From Clostridia bacterium (lineage in GTDB: Bacteria; Bacillota; Clostridia; Christensenellales; Aristaeellaceae): DNA of 50,502 nucleotides. This document shows, in pieces, positions 34,786-45,100 of the stretch. The notes under the pieces were generated by a model. That model was not told the origin of the DNA. It saw nothing but the letters and a program-made list of their open reading frames with translations, and made no database searches. A program made the translations under genes and the position numbers. The first letter of the stretch is position 1. Every line of letters begins with the position of its first letter. The stretch is taken from assembly GCA_017469025.1 (NCBI GenBank), contig JAFUHD010000118.1, forward strand, positions 1 to 50,502. The letters are read 5' to 3'.

Positions 34786-34805
34786 TAGTTAGGCACAACT
34801 AACTA
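34786..34805. promoter_or_regulatory. Operator-like palindrome before the paired methyltransferase genes
   Basis: TAGTTAG-GCACAA-CTAACTA is a 20-bp dyad overlapping a TATAGT/TACAAT region that may hold the promoter of the next gene. Its form resembles MarR- or DtxR-type operators. No such regulator is in the window. Confidence 0.5.
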
Positions 34806-34904
34806 ATTTCTGAAAACGCTTCAGATTATAGAGAGAAAGCCGGACTTTGGATCCTTTTGAGGAAAGAATCTTTCGGTGAATAGACAGGAAGGGTCAGGAG
34901 AAGC

Positions 34905-35732
34905 ATGCCAGAACTTAAACAGAACAGTGTGGAGAGGACGCTTTGTATCCCGCTGTGGAGCAGAGCAATTGCGGTAAAAAAGCTGCCGCAGATACTGCCA
35001 GATGAGGATGCAGTCCGTATTCTTCGTGAAATGGGGGAAAGGCGGCCGCCTTCTGTTTTCTACCATCTTCAGTGTGCGGCACTGGCAGGCGCCATACGTC
35101 AGTACGACTTTGCCTGTGAGATAAAAGACTATCTTGAGATACATCCGAATGCCACGGTTGTTGAACTTGGAGCCGGTCTTTCCTGTCTCAGACGGCAGAT
35201 GAAAATTGATACGAATCCATGGATCAATGTGGACTTCCCGGATGTGATCGCGTGCAGGGAAAAGTATATTCCCTGCGGGAAGAACGAGAAAAATGTGATT
35301 TCAGACATAACGGATCACCGCTGGTTCAACAGCGTGCCATTTAAGGCGGATAACGGTATTGTTTTTCTGGCTGCCGGTGTATTGCATTACCTGACAAAAG
35401 AATCTGTGATGGAGCTGACAGATGCCATGGCGGACCGTTTCCCCGGAGGTCTGTTTGTATTTGATTTTGTCAGTGCAAGGGGAGCAGAAGCCGGAAACCA
35501 TCAGATCAAAACGACGAAGAATGATACGAAAATAACTTTTTCAATGGAAAATGCGGAAACAGAACTGCCGGGATACAGCAGACGTCTTTGCCGGGTGGTA
35601 CAGCGCAGTTATCTGGAAGGATATCCGGTGGAAGGTGTCCGTTACAGTCCGATCACCCGTGCTTATATCAGATCGAAACGGAATAAATACTTTGTTGTGC
35701 ATGCCGAATTTCATAAGGAGTCAGAGCAATGA
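34905..35732 (+). CDS. SAM methyltransferase, LCM/TcmP-like
   Basis: 275 aa. The SAM-binding motif is ATVVELGAGLSCLRRQM, followed by WINVDFPDVI and NGIVFLAAGVLHYL, as in leucine-carboxyl-methyltransferase/TcmP-like enzymes. The C-terminus ends RNKYFVVHAEF, the last beta-strand of the fold. The substrate is unknown. GGAG lies 4 nt before the ATG. The stop overlaps the start of the next, related gene (ATGA). Confidence 0.75.
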   Translation: MPELKQNSVERTLCIPLWSRAIAVKKLPQILPDEDAVRILREMGERRPPSVFYHLQCAALAGAIRQYDFACEIKDYLEIHPNATVVELGAGLSCLRRQMKIDTNPWINVDFPDVIACREKYIPCGKNEKNVISDITDHRWFNSVPFKADNGIVFLAAGVLHYLTKESVMELTDAMADRFPGGLFVFDFVSARGAEAGNHQIKTTKNDTKITFSMENAETELPGYSRRLCRVVQRSYLEGYPVEGVRYSPITRAYIRSKRNKYFVVHAEFHKESEQ

Positions 35733-36553
35733 ACCGTTTTAGTGGTGTTCCGGACACGTTATATATTCCGTTGACTGCAAGAATCTATGTCTCAAAGCAT
35801 TTCCCGGATTATTTTATGGATGAAAAAGCGCTGTCCCTGGAACCGGAGATGCCGTATGAAACCATTGCGGCAAAATCCACGGAATATTTTCAGATGGCTG
35901 GGGCATGCCGGTTTTATTGTACGGATCAGATGATCCGCAGTTTTATCCACAAACACGGAAAATGCAATGTGATCAACCTCGGTTGTGGACTGGAGACCGC
36001 ATATTTCAGGCTTTTGTCTCACACCGGAGAGGCAGTATTTTACGAAGTGGATCTGCCGTCAGTCATAGAAATGAGGCGCAGAATTCTTGGAGAGAGCGAA
36101 CGTGAAATCCTGATTGCAGGGGATATGTTTGATTTTGAATGGACAAAGGGAATCGATACCCAAAGGCCGACGATACTGACTGCAATCGGTGTCTTTCAGT
36201 ACTTTGAATCAGCAAGTGTGACAGTTTTTCTGAAAGAGATTCAGAAACATTTCACGGATGCAGAAGTGATTTTTGATGCCATGACAGGAAAAGCCGTAAA
36301 ATACGCAAACGATTATATAAGAAAAACAGGAAATAAGAATGCAGAGCTCCATTTCAGTACTGACAGCGGTGCTGCAGTCGCAGGAATGTGTGGGATGCAG
36401 CTTGCAGCAGAATGACCTTTTTTCACAGAAGCACGACAGATACTACGCAGACGTTTGAAATTGTATACGCGAATTGCAATGAAACTTGTTGATGAAGGCA
36501 GCAGAAGGGGATTCATTGTTCACCTGATTGGGCAGCAGCATCTGCCAGCCTGA
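35729..36553 (+). pseudogene. LCM-like methyltransferase with a premature TGA
   Basis: The open part codes for 228 aa, ending at TGA 36413-36415. The same frame stays open for another 45 codons to TGA at 36553, reading PFFTEARQILRRRLK...RGFIVHLIG. That segment resembles the C-terminal strand of the upstream paralogue (KYFVVHAEF) and brings the length to about 274 aa, equal to its neighbour. The N-terminal part keeps CNVINLGCGLETAYFRL and EVDLPSVIEMRRRI. A single nonsense change, for example from TGG or CGA, explains the truncation. The shortened protein would lack the last strands of the Rossmann fold and may be inactive. Confidence 0.75.
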
Positions 36554-36595
36554 GAAGCGACTGATACGCAAATAAAAATACAGCATCTTATGGAA

Positions 36596-36634
36596 AATGA
36601 ATAAATATTCAAAGAAAATGAATATTTATTCATT
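36596..36634 (+). promoter_or_regulatory. Two ARG boxes (ArgR/AhrC operator) for the importer-argF-carAB operon
   Basis: TGAATAAATATTCA (36598-36611) and TGAATATTTATTCA (36619-36632) are near-perfect ARG-box cores; as 18-bp boxes they are 3 bp apart. They end 7 bp before the -35 hexamer, the same design as the argC operator. Confidence 0.9.
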
Positions 36635-36641
36635 TTCTTAC

Positions 36642-36670
36642 TTGACAGGATGAATAAAAGGAGGTAATCT
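36642..36670 (+). promoter_or_regulatory. Promoter of the importer-argF-carAB operon
   Basis: TTGACA (36642-36647), a 17-bp spacer and TAATCT (36665-36670). The -35 is perfect and the -10 is weak. The distance to the ARG boxes matches the argC promoter. Confidence 0.6.
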
Positions 36671-36745
36671 ATGCACACCTTCGCAGGAGGGGACGCAGCC
36701 GAACCGGATGCGGAATTGTAAGCGTATTATTAAGGAGGCTTTCTC

Positions 36746-37537
36746 ATGAAGAAGTTTATTGGTTTTATGCTTTGTGCAATGATGATTCTGACTGCGGCAT
36801 TTGCCATGGCAGACGTTGCCACACTGTCATCTGTAAAAGACAAGGGTGAACTGGTGATTGCGTCCAGCCCGGATTTTCCGCCGTTCGAGTCCCTGCAGGG
36901 TGATGGTTCTGTAACAGGCATAGAAATCGATATTATGGAGACCGTTGCAGAAAAGCTTGGTGTAAAGCTGACCATTGAACAGGTCAATTTTGACTCCATT
37001 CTGCTTGGTGTCATGAATGGTTCTTATGATATGGGTGTTTCCGGTTTTTCTGTGACGGAAGAACGGAAAAAGAATGTTCTCTTTACAGACCCATATTGTC
37101 TCGCAGCACAGGCAATTGTTGTGGTCGAGGGCAGCAATATTGCTTCGAAGGCTGATCTTGACGGAAAAATGATTTCTGTGCAGAGCGGCACAACTGCTGA
37201 ACTCTTCTGCCTGCAGAACGGATATACCATTGATACTTATACCGCTAACGTAGATGCTGAATTGGCAGTACTGAACGGAACTGTGGATGCATGGGTTATA
37301 GATGACCTGACAGCTGCTGAAATGGTGGCTTCAAACAATGCCGGAAATGGAAAGAAACTTGTGATCCTTTCTGAAGCCATGACCACTGAACCATATGCCT
37401 TCGCTTTCGCAAAAGGCAGTGATGATCTGGTCGGTGCAATTAATTATATCGTCAATGAGATGGTTACTGACGGAACAATTGCCGCTCTGTTTGAAAAATA
37501 CAATGCACCGTATACTTCACCTGCCGCAGCGAACTGA
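36746..37537 (+). CDS. Polar amino-acid ABC transporter, binding protein
   Basis: 263 aa of the SBP_bac_3 type: GELVIASSPDFPPFESLQGDG, VTGIEIDIMETVAEKLG and the arginine/aspartate-site-like YDMGVSGFSVTEERKKNVLF. The signal peptide (residues 1-22) ends AMA before DVATL and lacks a lipobox, as in the tryptophan-type binding protein in this window. ARG boxes upstream and argF-carAB downstream point to arginine or a related cation as ligand. AAGGAGG precedes the ATG. Confidence 0.88.
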   Translation: MKKFIGFMLCAMMILTAAFAMADVATLSSVKDKGELVIASSPDFPPFESLQGDGSVTGIEIDIMETVAEKLGVKLTIEQVNFDSILLGVMNGSYDMGVSGFSVTEERKKNVLFTDPYCLAAQAIVVVEGSNIASKADLDGKMISVQSGTTAELFCLQNGYTIDTYTANVDAELAVLNGTVDAWVIDDLTAAEMVASNNAGNGKKLVILSEAMTTEPYAFAFAKGSDDLVGAINYIVNEMVTDGTIAALFEKYNAPYTSPAAAN

Positions 37538-37561
37538 GCATTCCTGAAAAAGTGTACATTG

Positions 37562-37590
37562 CAGAAGATGCGACTTTGTCGCATCTTCTG
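37562..37590 (+). other. Intercistronic hairpin between binding protein and permease
   Basis: CAGAAGATGCGAC and GTCGCATCTTCTG form a perfect 13-bp stem with a TTT loop. Only a weak T-run follows (TCATGTTTATT). It probably stabilises the upstream mRNA, giving more binding protein than permease. Confidence 0.75.
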
Positions 37591-37694
37591 TCATGTTTAT
37601 TAAGAGTGTAAAACGGTGTAAGGCTGACAGATATCGGGCAGCATGGAGCCGAGAAACGAAGACAGTTGCCTGTAAAATGAGAGGAGCGATCGGA

Positions 37695-38381
37695 TTGAGT
37701 GCATGGCTGACAACACTGCACCAGACATTTATAGAAACCGGATACTGGCGGCAGATGCTGCTGGGATTGCAGAATACCATAATGATTACGCTTGGTGCAC
37801 TGTGTATTGGTGTAGCTTTCGGAGCAATTCTGGCTATCTGCAAGTATTTTTCGGAGGGAAACAGAGCACTGAGACCACTGGAAATACTGTGCGATACGTA
37901 TACAACGGTTATTCGCGGCATTCCCATGATGGTGCTTTTGCTGGTTTTCTTTTTCGTGGTATTCTCGGGTACCCGGAACAAGCTGGGCGTCTGTATTCTT
38001 GCATTCGGTCTTAATTCGGCGGCATATGTTGCAGAAATTGTCCGGAGCGGTATCAATGCAGTCGACCGGGGCCAAATGGAGGCAGGTCGCAGCCTCGGCA
38101 TGTCGAAGCTTCAGGCAATGCGCAAGGTGATTATGCCGCAGGCTATCCGGAATATTCTGCCGGCAATCGGCAATGAAATGATTGCGCTGGTCAAGGAAAC
38201 TTCTGTTGCCGGATATGTAGGCGTTATGGACCTTACCAAGATGGGAGAACGGGCAAAATCCATCACCTTTGACGCAGTCAATCCGCTGCTTGTGGTTGCG
38301 GTTACATACCTGATCATTGTGCTGGGGCTGACACGCCTCCTGGGAACTGTTGAAAGGAGACTGAACCGTGATAAACGTTAA
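37695..38381 (+). CDS. Polar amino-acid ABC transporter, permease
   Basis: 228 aa from a TTG at 37695, 8 nt after GAGGAG; an open frame from 37593 has no ribosome site and would cover the hairpin region. HisM/GlnP-type family with five or so spans, the [14 protein letters not shown] segment and the EAA loop ([24 protein letters not shown]). It overlaps the ATPase gene by 14 nt. Confidence 0.88.
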   Translation: MSAWLTTLHQTFIETGYWRQMLLGLQNTIMITLGALCIGVAFGAILAICKYFSEGNRALRPLEILCDTYTTVIRGIPMMVLLLVFFFVVFSGTRNKLGVCILAFGLNSAAYVAEIVRSGINAVDRGQMEAGRSLGMSKLQAMRKVIMPQAIRNILPAIGNEMIALVKETSVAGYVGVMDLTKMGERAKSITFDAVNPLLVVAVTYLIIVLGLTRLLGTVERRLNRDKR

Positions 38382-39090
38382 GCAGCTGACAAAGCGCTTT
38401 GGAGATCTGGTGGTCCTTGACCGGATTGATGTTGAAATTGACAAGGGTGATGTGATCTGTGTCATTGGACCCAGCGGTGCGGGAAAGTCCACTTTTCTGC
38501 GCTGTCTGAATATGCTTGAGACGCCTTCCTCCGGTCAAATCATATTTGAGGGAAATGACCTGACAGATCCAAAGGTGAATCTGAACCTGCATCGCCAGCG
38601 GATGGGAATGGTGTTCCAGCAGTTCAATCTGTTTCCACACATGACGGTTATGGACAATCTGACATGCGCGCCGATCATGCTCAAGAAGGAGCCGAAGGAG
38701 AAGGCGGAAGCAAGGGCACGCGAACTGCTGCGCCGCGTTGGACTGGAAGACAGGGCAGATGCGTGGCCGTCACAGTTGTCCGGCGGACAGAAACAGCGCG
38801 TGGCAATTGTGCGTGCGCTGTGTATGGAACCGGATGTCATGCTGTTTGATGAACCGACTTCCGCGCTGGATCCTGAGATGGTCGGAGAAGTTCTTGAGGT
38901 TATGAAGAATCTGGCAAAGGCCGGCATGACCATGGTTGTGGTAACACATGAGATGGGATTTGCCCGTGAGGTTGCAAACCGCATCCTGTTCCTGTCGGAC
39001 GGTGCCATTATGGAGGAAGGAACGCCTCAGGCAATCTTCCAGAATCCGCAGTGTGACCGGCTTAAGGGATTTCTTGCCAAGGTTCTGTGA
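38368..39090 (+). CDS. Polar amino-acid ABC transporter, ATPase
   Basis: 240 aa GlnQ/ArtP-type: Walker [21 protein letters not shown], signature [11 protein letters not shown], Walker [16 protein letters not shown] and [11 protein letters not shown]. The start is GTG, with AAGGAG 8 nt upstream inside the permease gene. Confidence 0.92.
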   Translation: MINVKQLTKRFGDLVVLDRIDVEIDKGDVICVIGPSGAGKSTFLRCLNMLETPSSGQIIFEGNDLTDPKVNLNLHRQRMGMVFQQFNLFPHMTVMDNLTCAPIMLKKEPKEKAEARARELLRRVGLEDRADAWPSQLSGGQKQRVAIVRALCMEPDVMLFDEPTSALDPEMVGEVLEVMKNLAKAGMTMVVVTHEMGFAREVANRILFLSDGAIMEEGTPQAIFQNPQCDRLKGFLAKVL

Positions 39091-39169
39091 TTCCGATAAA
39101 ATATGATCAGATGCAAGCGTGCATGAATCATTTGTCAATAAAAAAAGAATCTGGAAAGGACGACCGAAT

Positions 39170-40051
39170 ATGAAAAAAATAGGATTTATCGGGCTTGGCC
39201 GAATGGGCTTTCCCATGGCAGAGAATCTGCTCAAAATGGCTGGAAATCTGACCGTATGCCGCCGTCCGGCAGCCAAAAGCGCTGCTCTTGAGGAAAAAGG
39301 CGCTGTCATAGCATGTTCCAATCGTGAACTGGCAGAAAAATGTGAGATTATCGGGCTGTCGCTGCCGGGACCGGCAGAGGTGGGCAGTGTTGTGCCGGAG
39401 CTCATAGAGTCTGCAGCAGAAGGGACCGTTTTGCTGGATTTCAGCACGGTTTCACCGAAACTCAGCCGGGAAATGGCAGATCAGGCGGCAGCCAAGGGTG
39501 TTGTGTATATTGATATTCCTGTATCAGGCGGACCTGCGGGTGCTGCAGGCGGCAAGCTGTCCCTTATGATCGGTGCATCAGAGGCGGAGTTTACGAATCT
39601 TGGCCTGAAACCGTACACGGATACCATAGGTGACAAGTACTTTTTTATGGACGGCCGCGGGAATGGCAGCGCAATTAAGATCATAAACAACTATATGGCA
39701 TTTGCAGCGCAGGCGATCAATGGTGAAGCCCTGGCCATGGCTGATGCGCTAGGCATTTCAACGGAAGCCTTTTATGAGGTAACAACCAAGTCCTCTGGAA
39801 ACAATATGATTCTGAACGCCAAGATGGCCAAGATCAAAACGGGAAATTATGAGCCCGGTTTTGCTCTGGATCTGGTCGTCAAAGATCTGGAACTTGGACG
39901 CCAGCTTTGTCAGGATGAGCAGATTCCGAACTTTACGCTGAATACGGCACTTCAGCTGTATCGTGTGGCACAGAGTCAGGGATGTGGAAAAGAAGACTCA
40001 TCTGCGGTGATCCGGGTGATCCGTGAGATGGAAAAAGGAAACAGAGCATAA
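39170..40051 (+). CDS. Beta-hydroxyacid dehydrogenase (HIBADH/GarR family)
   Basis: 293 aa from the ATG at 39170 (AAGGA upstream). NAD(P) motif [17 protein letters not shown], substrate loop [19 protein letters not shown] and the catalytic lysine in [13 protein letters not shown] are all present. Members oxidise 3-hydroxyisobutyrate, tartronate semialdehyde, L-serine or similar acids. The substrate cannot be told here. Its place between an amino-acid importer and argF is odd and suggests a role in nitrogen metabolism, but this is only context. Confidence 0.85.
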   Translation: MKKIGFIGLGRMGFPMAENLLKMAGNLTVCRRPAAKSAALEEKGAVIACSNRELAEKCEIIGLSLPGPAEVGSVVPELIESAAEGTVLLDFSTVSPKLSREMADQAAAKGVVYIDIPVSGGPAGAAGGKLSLMIGASEAEFTNLGLKPYTDTIGDKYFFMDGRGNGSAIKIINNYMAFAAQAINGEALAMADALGISTEAFYEVTTKSSGNNMILNAKMAKIKTGNYEPGFALDLVVKDLELGRQLCQDEQIPNFTLNTALQLYRVAQSQGCGKEDSSAVIRVIREMEKGNRA

Positions 40052-40071
40052 ACAAACAGGAGAAAAGATAT

Positions 40072-41070
40072 ATGGCAGCATCACTGAAAGGAAGAAGTTT
40101 CCTTACATTATTTGAATATACACCGGCTGAAATCGAACACCTTCTCGATTTTGCAGCAAAGCTGAAAGCGATGAAAAAGGCCGGAGAGAAGCATCATTAC
40201 TGCAAGGACAAGAATATTGCTCTGATCTTTGAAAAGACCAGTACCAGAACGCGCTGCGCATTTGAGGTGGCTGCGGCAGATCTTGGCATGCACAGTACTT
40301 ATCTTGATCCGAAGGCCTCCCAGATCGGGAAAAAGGAATCCATACGGGATACTGCCAGAGTTCTTGGCAGCATGTATGATGGCATTGAGTATCGCGGCTT
40401 TGAGCAGGAAATTGTGGAGGAACTGGCTGCATATGCCGGTGTTCCTGTCTGGAACGGGCTTACCAACGAGTTCCATCCGACGCAGGTGCTGGCGGATCTG
40501 CTGACGATTCGTGAACACTTTGGTTCACTTAAGGACCGGCATCTGGTATTTCTCGGTGATGCCCGGTACAACATGGCGAATTCCCTGATGGTCGGATGTG
40601 CCAAGATGGGCATGCATTTTACCGCATGTGCGCCCGAGGCATATTTTCCGAACGAAGAGCTTGTTGAGCGTTGTCAGAATATCGCGAAACGGACCGGAGC
40701 AATTCTGGAATTTAAGACGAATCCTATGGAAGCCGTCAAGAATGCGGACGTGCTGTATACGGATGTGTGGGTATCCATGGGTGAACCGGATGAAGTATGG
40801 GCTGAGCGGATCCGGGATCTTTCTCCATACCGCGTGACAACAGCGCTCATGGAAGAAGCGGACGTGGACACGGTCTTTATGCACTGTCTGCCTGCCTTCC
40901 ATGATCTTGGAACAGAAATTGGACGGCAGATTCACGAAAAGTTCGGAATCGACTGCATGGAAGTGGAAGATGCGGTTTTTGAAAGCAAAGCATCCATTGT
41001 CTTCCAGGAAGCAGAAAACCGGATGCATACCATTAAGGCGGTTATGGCCGCAACACTCGGAGGCAAGTAA
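40072..41070 (+). CDS. argF: Ornithine carbamoyltransferase
   Basis: 332 aa. The carbamoyl-phosphate loop is [14 protein letters not shown], with the ornithine-binding HCLPAFHD and [17 protein letters not shown]. It makes citrulline from ornithine and carbamoyl phosphate. A catabolic role (as in the deiminase pathway) is less likely because carAB follows and ArgR sites precede. AGGAG precedes the ATG, and the stop overlaps the carA start by 1 nt. Confidence 0.93.
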   Translation: MAASLKGRSFLTLFEYTPAEIEHLLDFAAKLKAMKKAGEKHHYCKDKNIALIFEKTSTRTRCAFEVAAADLGMHSTYLDPKASQIGKKESIRDTARVLGSMYDGIEYRGFEQEIVEELAAYAGVPVWNGLTNEFHPTQVLADLLTIREHFGSLKDRHLVFLGDARYNMANSLMVGCAKMGMHFTACAPEAYFPNEELVERCQNIAKRTGAILEFKTNPMEAVKNADVLYTDVWVSMGEPDEVWAERIRDLSPYRVTTALMEEADVDTVFMHCLPAFHDLGTEIGRQIHEKFGIDCMEVEDAVFESKASIVFQEAENRMHTIKAVMAATLGGK

Positions 41071-42128
41071 TGGCTTATCTGGTACTGGGAAACGGGTCGG
41101 TCTTTGAAGGCGCACGAATTGGATGGCATGCGCCTGAAACGATTGGTGAGCTGGTTTTTACCACCGGTATGGTGGGGTATCTGGAAACCCTGACAGACCC
41201 CAGTTATGCGGGACAGATTGTGGTTCAGACATTTCCGCTCATTGGCAATTACGGTGTGATTCCTGAAGACTTTGAAGGAAAAAGCGCGCTGTCAGGATAT
41301 GTGGTGCGCGAAATGTGTGATACACCTTCGAATTTCCGCTCGGAGGGAACGCTGGATGAATGGCTGACCCGGAATCACATTCCAGGGATCTGCGGTGTGG
41401 ATACGCGTGAGATTACACGCCAGATCAGGGAACAGGGCGTCATGAATGCCATGATTTGTGATGAAGTGCCTGCGGACCGTACAGCAATTGATGCATATCT
41501 GGTCCATGATGTGCTGCGGCAGGTAACCTGTGCGCAGCCGGCAGTTTACCCGGCGGATGGCACAAAGCGGTTTGCCGTAACCCTGATCGACTATGGTGCA
41601 AAGCGGAACATCATCCACAGTCTGCAGATGCGGGGCTGCGAAGTAACGGTTGTCCCGGCGTTTACCAGTGCCGAAACCATTCTTGCGGGCAGTCCGGATG
41701 GCGTTATGCTGTCGAACGGGCCAGGAGATCCGGCAGAAAACATATGCTGCATAGAAGAGATTGGGAAACTGATCGGCCAGGTGCCTGTATTCGGTATATG
41801 TCTGGGGCATCAGATGGCGGCACTGGCTATGGGCGGCAGGACAATCAAGCTCAAGTACGGCCACCGGGGTGGAAATCAGCCGGTGACGGAAAAAGAAACG
41901 GGACGGACATACATGACCAGCCAGAATCACGGATATGCGGTTGTGGCGGGGAGCCTTGGAGAAGCCGGCATCGAAACATTTGTCAATGCAAATGACGGCA
42001 GCTGTGAGGGAATGCGTTATCCTGGGAAACGGTGTTTTACCGTTCAGTTTCATCCGGAAGCGCATGCTGGTCCACAGGATACATCATTCCTGTTTGACCG
42101 GTTTATCGGTATGATGGGAGGGGAGTAG
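41070..42128 (+). CDS. carA: Carbamoyl-phosphate synthase small subunit
   Basis: 352 aa. The N-terminal CPSase domain (YLVLGNGSVFEGARIG, TGMVGYLETLTDPSY) precedes a class I glutamine amidotransferase with the nucleophile in VFGICLGHQMAALA and FHPEAHAGPQD. It supplies ammonia from glutamine to CarB. It ends in TAG, one base before the carB ATG. Confidence 0.95.
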   Translation: MAYLVLGNGSVFEGARIGWHAPETIGELVFTTGMVGYLETLTDPSYAGQIVVQTFPLIGNYGVIPEDFEGKSALSGYVVREMCDTPSNFRSEGTLDEWLTRNHIPGICGVDTREITRQIREQGVMNAMICDEVPADRTAIDAYLVHDVLRQVTCAQPAVYPADGTKRFAVTLIDYGAKRNIIHSLQMRGCEVTVVPAFTSAETILAGSPDGVMLSNGPGDPAENICCIEEIGKLIGQVPVFGICLGHQMAALAMGGRTIKLKYGHRGGNQPVTEKETGRTYMTSQNHGYAVVAGSLGEAGIETFVNANDGSCEGMRYPGKRCFTVQFHPEAHAGPQDTSFLFDRFIGMMGGE

Positions 42129-42129
42129 C

Positions 42130-45100
42130 ATGGGACGGGATCAGACAATCCGGAAAGTACTGGTCATCGGTTCCGGACCGATCGTTATCGGTCAGGCCGC
42201 CGAGTTCGATTATGCAGGCGCACAGGCATGCCGGGTACTCCGGGAGGAAGGTGTCAATGTAGTTCTTGTTAACTCCAATCCGGCTACCATCATGACGGAC
42301 AAGCATCTGGCGGATGAAATTTATCTGGAGCCGCTCAACGAAACTACGCTGCGCCGGATTATCGAAAAAGAGCGGCCGGACGGCCTGCTGGCTGGTCTGG
42401 GCGGACAGACAGCACTGACGCTGGCCATGCAGCTGAGCCGGGATGGTACACTGACCAAATATGGAGTGCGTCTCCTTGGTTCGGACATTGAAGCAATCGA
42501 ACGCGCGGAGGACAGGGAACGGTTCCGGGAAACCATGCAGTCGATTGGCCAGCCGATCGTTGCCTCGCAGATCGCGGTGACGCTTGAGGAAGCGCTGGCA
42601 GCAGCTGAAAGCATCGGTTATCCGGTCATTGTTCGCCCTGCCTATACGCTGGCAGGTACAGGTGGCGGCATCGCTGAGGATGAGGCTGCGCTGCGGCAGA
42701 TTGCGGCAAATGGTCTGGATCTGTCCCCGATCCATCAGGTTCTTATTGAACGGTGCATTTCAGGCTGGAAAGAGATCGAGTTTGAAACCATGCGTGACGC
42801 GGCAGGCAATGTTATCGCTGTCTGTTCGATGGAAAATGTGGATCCGGTTGGTATTCATACGGGAGATTCCATTGTTGTTGCGCCTGCGCTGACGCTCTCG
42901 GACCGTGAGTATCAGATGCTGCGGTCAGCATCACTTGATATGATTTCGGCGATTGGCATTGTCGGCGGATGCAACTGTCAGTTTGCGCTGAATCCGGACA
43001 GTTTTGAATATGCCGTTATTGAGGTCAATCCGCGCGTATCGCGTTCATCTGCGCTCGCGTCAAAGGCGACCGGTTATCCGATTGCCAAGATGACAACACG
43101 GATTGCACTTGGATATACATTGCCGGAAATTATCAATGAGGTAACCGGCAGAACATGTGCCTGCTTTGAACCAACGCTGGACTACGTCGTAGTGAAATTC
43201 CCCAAATGGCCGTTTGACAAGTTCGCCGGAAGCAGCCGGATTCTTGGAACACAGATGAAGGCAACCGGCGAGGTAATGGCTATTGCGCAGAGTTTTGAAG
43301 CCGCCCTGATGAAAGCGGTCCGTGGTGCAGAGATATCACTGGATACGCTGAACGCACCGCCGCTGACGGAGGCGTCTGTCAGGGAACGCCTTGGAGAAGC
43401 AAATGACAGAAGGCTCTTTACGGTATTTGAAGCACTGAAAGCCGGTATTTCAGTAGATGAAATCCATGACATTACAAAGATTGACCGGTGGTTTCTGAAC
43501 AGGCTGGCTGGTCTGGCGGCTTTTGAAATGCAGATTGCTGCCTCAGGTCTTACGGATGAAGAATACCGGCGTGGGAAGCGCCTCGGATATCCGGATACTG
43601 CCCTCACGCGTTTGAGCGGGCGGCAGATACTGCCGGATTTCACCATGAGCTACAAAATGGTGGATACCTGCGGTGCGGAATTTGACGCGGCGACGCCGTA
43701 TTTCTACTCGACATGTGATCAGGTATGTGAATCCAGACAGCTTAAGCGCAGCGGAAAACCGGTGATTGCCGTTCTCGGTTCCGGTCCAATCCGCATTGGA
43801 CAGGGCATTGAGTTTGACTACAGTTCGGTGCACTGCGTGTGGATGCTGCGGGAGCTGGGGTATGATGTCGTTATCATCAATAACAATCCGGAAACCGTAT
43901 CGACGGATTATGATACGGCAGACAGGCTGTATTTTGAACCTTTGTTTGGTGAGGACGTTGAGCAGATCCTGAAGGCAGAGCAGCCTGTCGGGGTTGTCGT
44001 TGCCTTTGGCGGTCAGACAGCCATCAAGCTGACAAAATATCTGGACAGCCGCGGCGTACAGATTCTCGGGACATCCGCGGATGGCATCGATCTTGCCGAA
44101 GACCGGATCCGTTTTGATGCCCTTCTTGAGCAGTTCGGCATCAAGCGGCCAAAGGGTCTGTCCGCTCTGACAATGGAGGAAGCACTGACGGCAGCCAATA
44201 CGCTCGGTTATCCGGTCCTTTTGCGTCCGTCTTACGTGATTGGCGGACAGAATATGACAATTGCCCGTTCAGATGATGCAGTCCGGACCTATATGGCGCG
44301 GATTCTGGAACATGAGATTGAAAATCCGGTCCTGATTGATCAGTATCTGCCAGGCACGGAGCTTGAGGTGGATGTTGTATCGGACGGGCAGGATGTCCTG
44401 ATTCCTGGCGTCATGGAACATGTCGAGCGTGCAGGCGTGCACAGCGGCGATTCGATTGCCGTTTATCCGCCGTATAATCTGAGTGACCGGATGCTGGAGG
44501 TTATCTGTGACTGTTCCACCAAACTGGCGCTAGCGCTGGGAACACGGGGCCTGGTCAATATCCAGTATCTGATTCATGAAGGGGAACTGTATGTCATTGA
44601 GGTGAATCCAAGAGCTTCACGTACGGTTCCATACATCAGTAAGGTTACCGGTGTTCCCATGGTAGACGTAGCGACCCGGGTTATGCTGGGAGAACGCCTT
44701 GCAAATATCGGCTGTGGAACAGGACTGTACCGGACACCGCCGTATGTGGCGGTTAAGGTACCGGTGTTCTCATTTGAAAAGCTCAGTGATGCCAATTCCA
44801 TCCTGGGACCGGAAATGAAGTCAACCGGAGAAGTGCTGGGGATTGGAAAGACGCGTGCAGAGGCACTGTTTAAAGGTCTGACGGCTGCCGGCTTCCATCT
44901 GCCCGGCCGGCATGAGCATGCCGGCATCCTGATATCTGTTGAGGAGAATGACTATCAGGAGATTATATCTCTGGCCAAACGGTTTTATGATCTTGGACTT
45001 GCCCTGTATGCTACGAGCGGTACGGCAGATGCCATCCGGCAGCTGGGCATCCCGGTGACCTCTGTTCCGAATGCCACAGAGAGCGATACGCTCATGCAGC

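Noticed and set aside
36413-36415. Organism-wide use of TGA as a sense codon
   Set aside because: TGA ends several intact genes in the window (TIR-SEL1 protein, 34905-35732, GGDEF gene), so the code looks standard.
36671-36721. 16-codon frame (MHTFAGGDAAEPDAEL) after AAAGGAGGT, possible leader peptide of the importer operon
   Set aside because: With TTGACA at 36642 and a -10 at 36665, transcription would start after its ribosome site. It has no arginine codons and so no attenuation logic.
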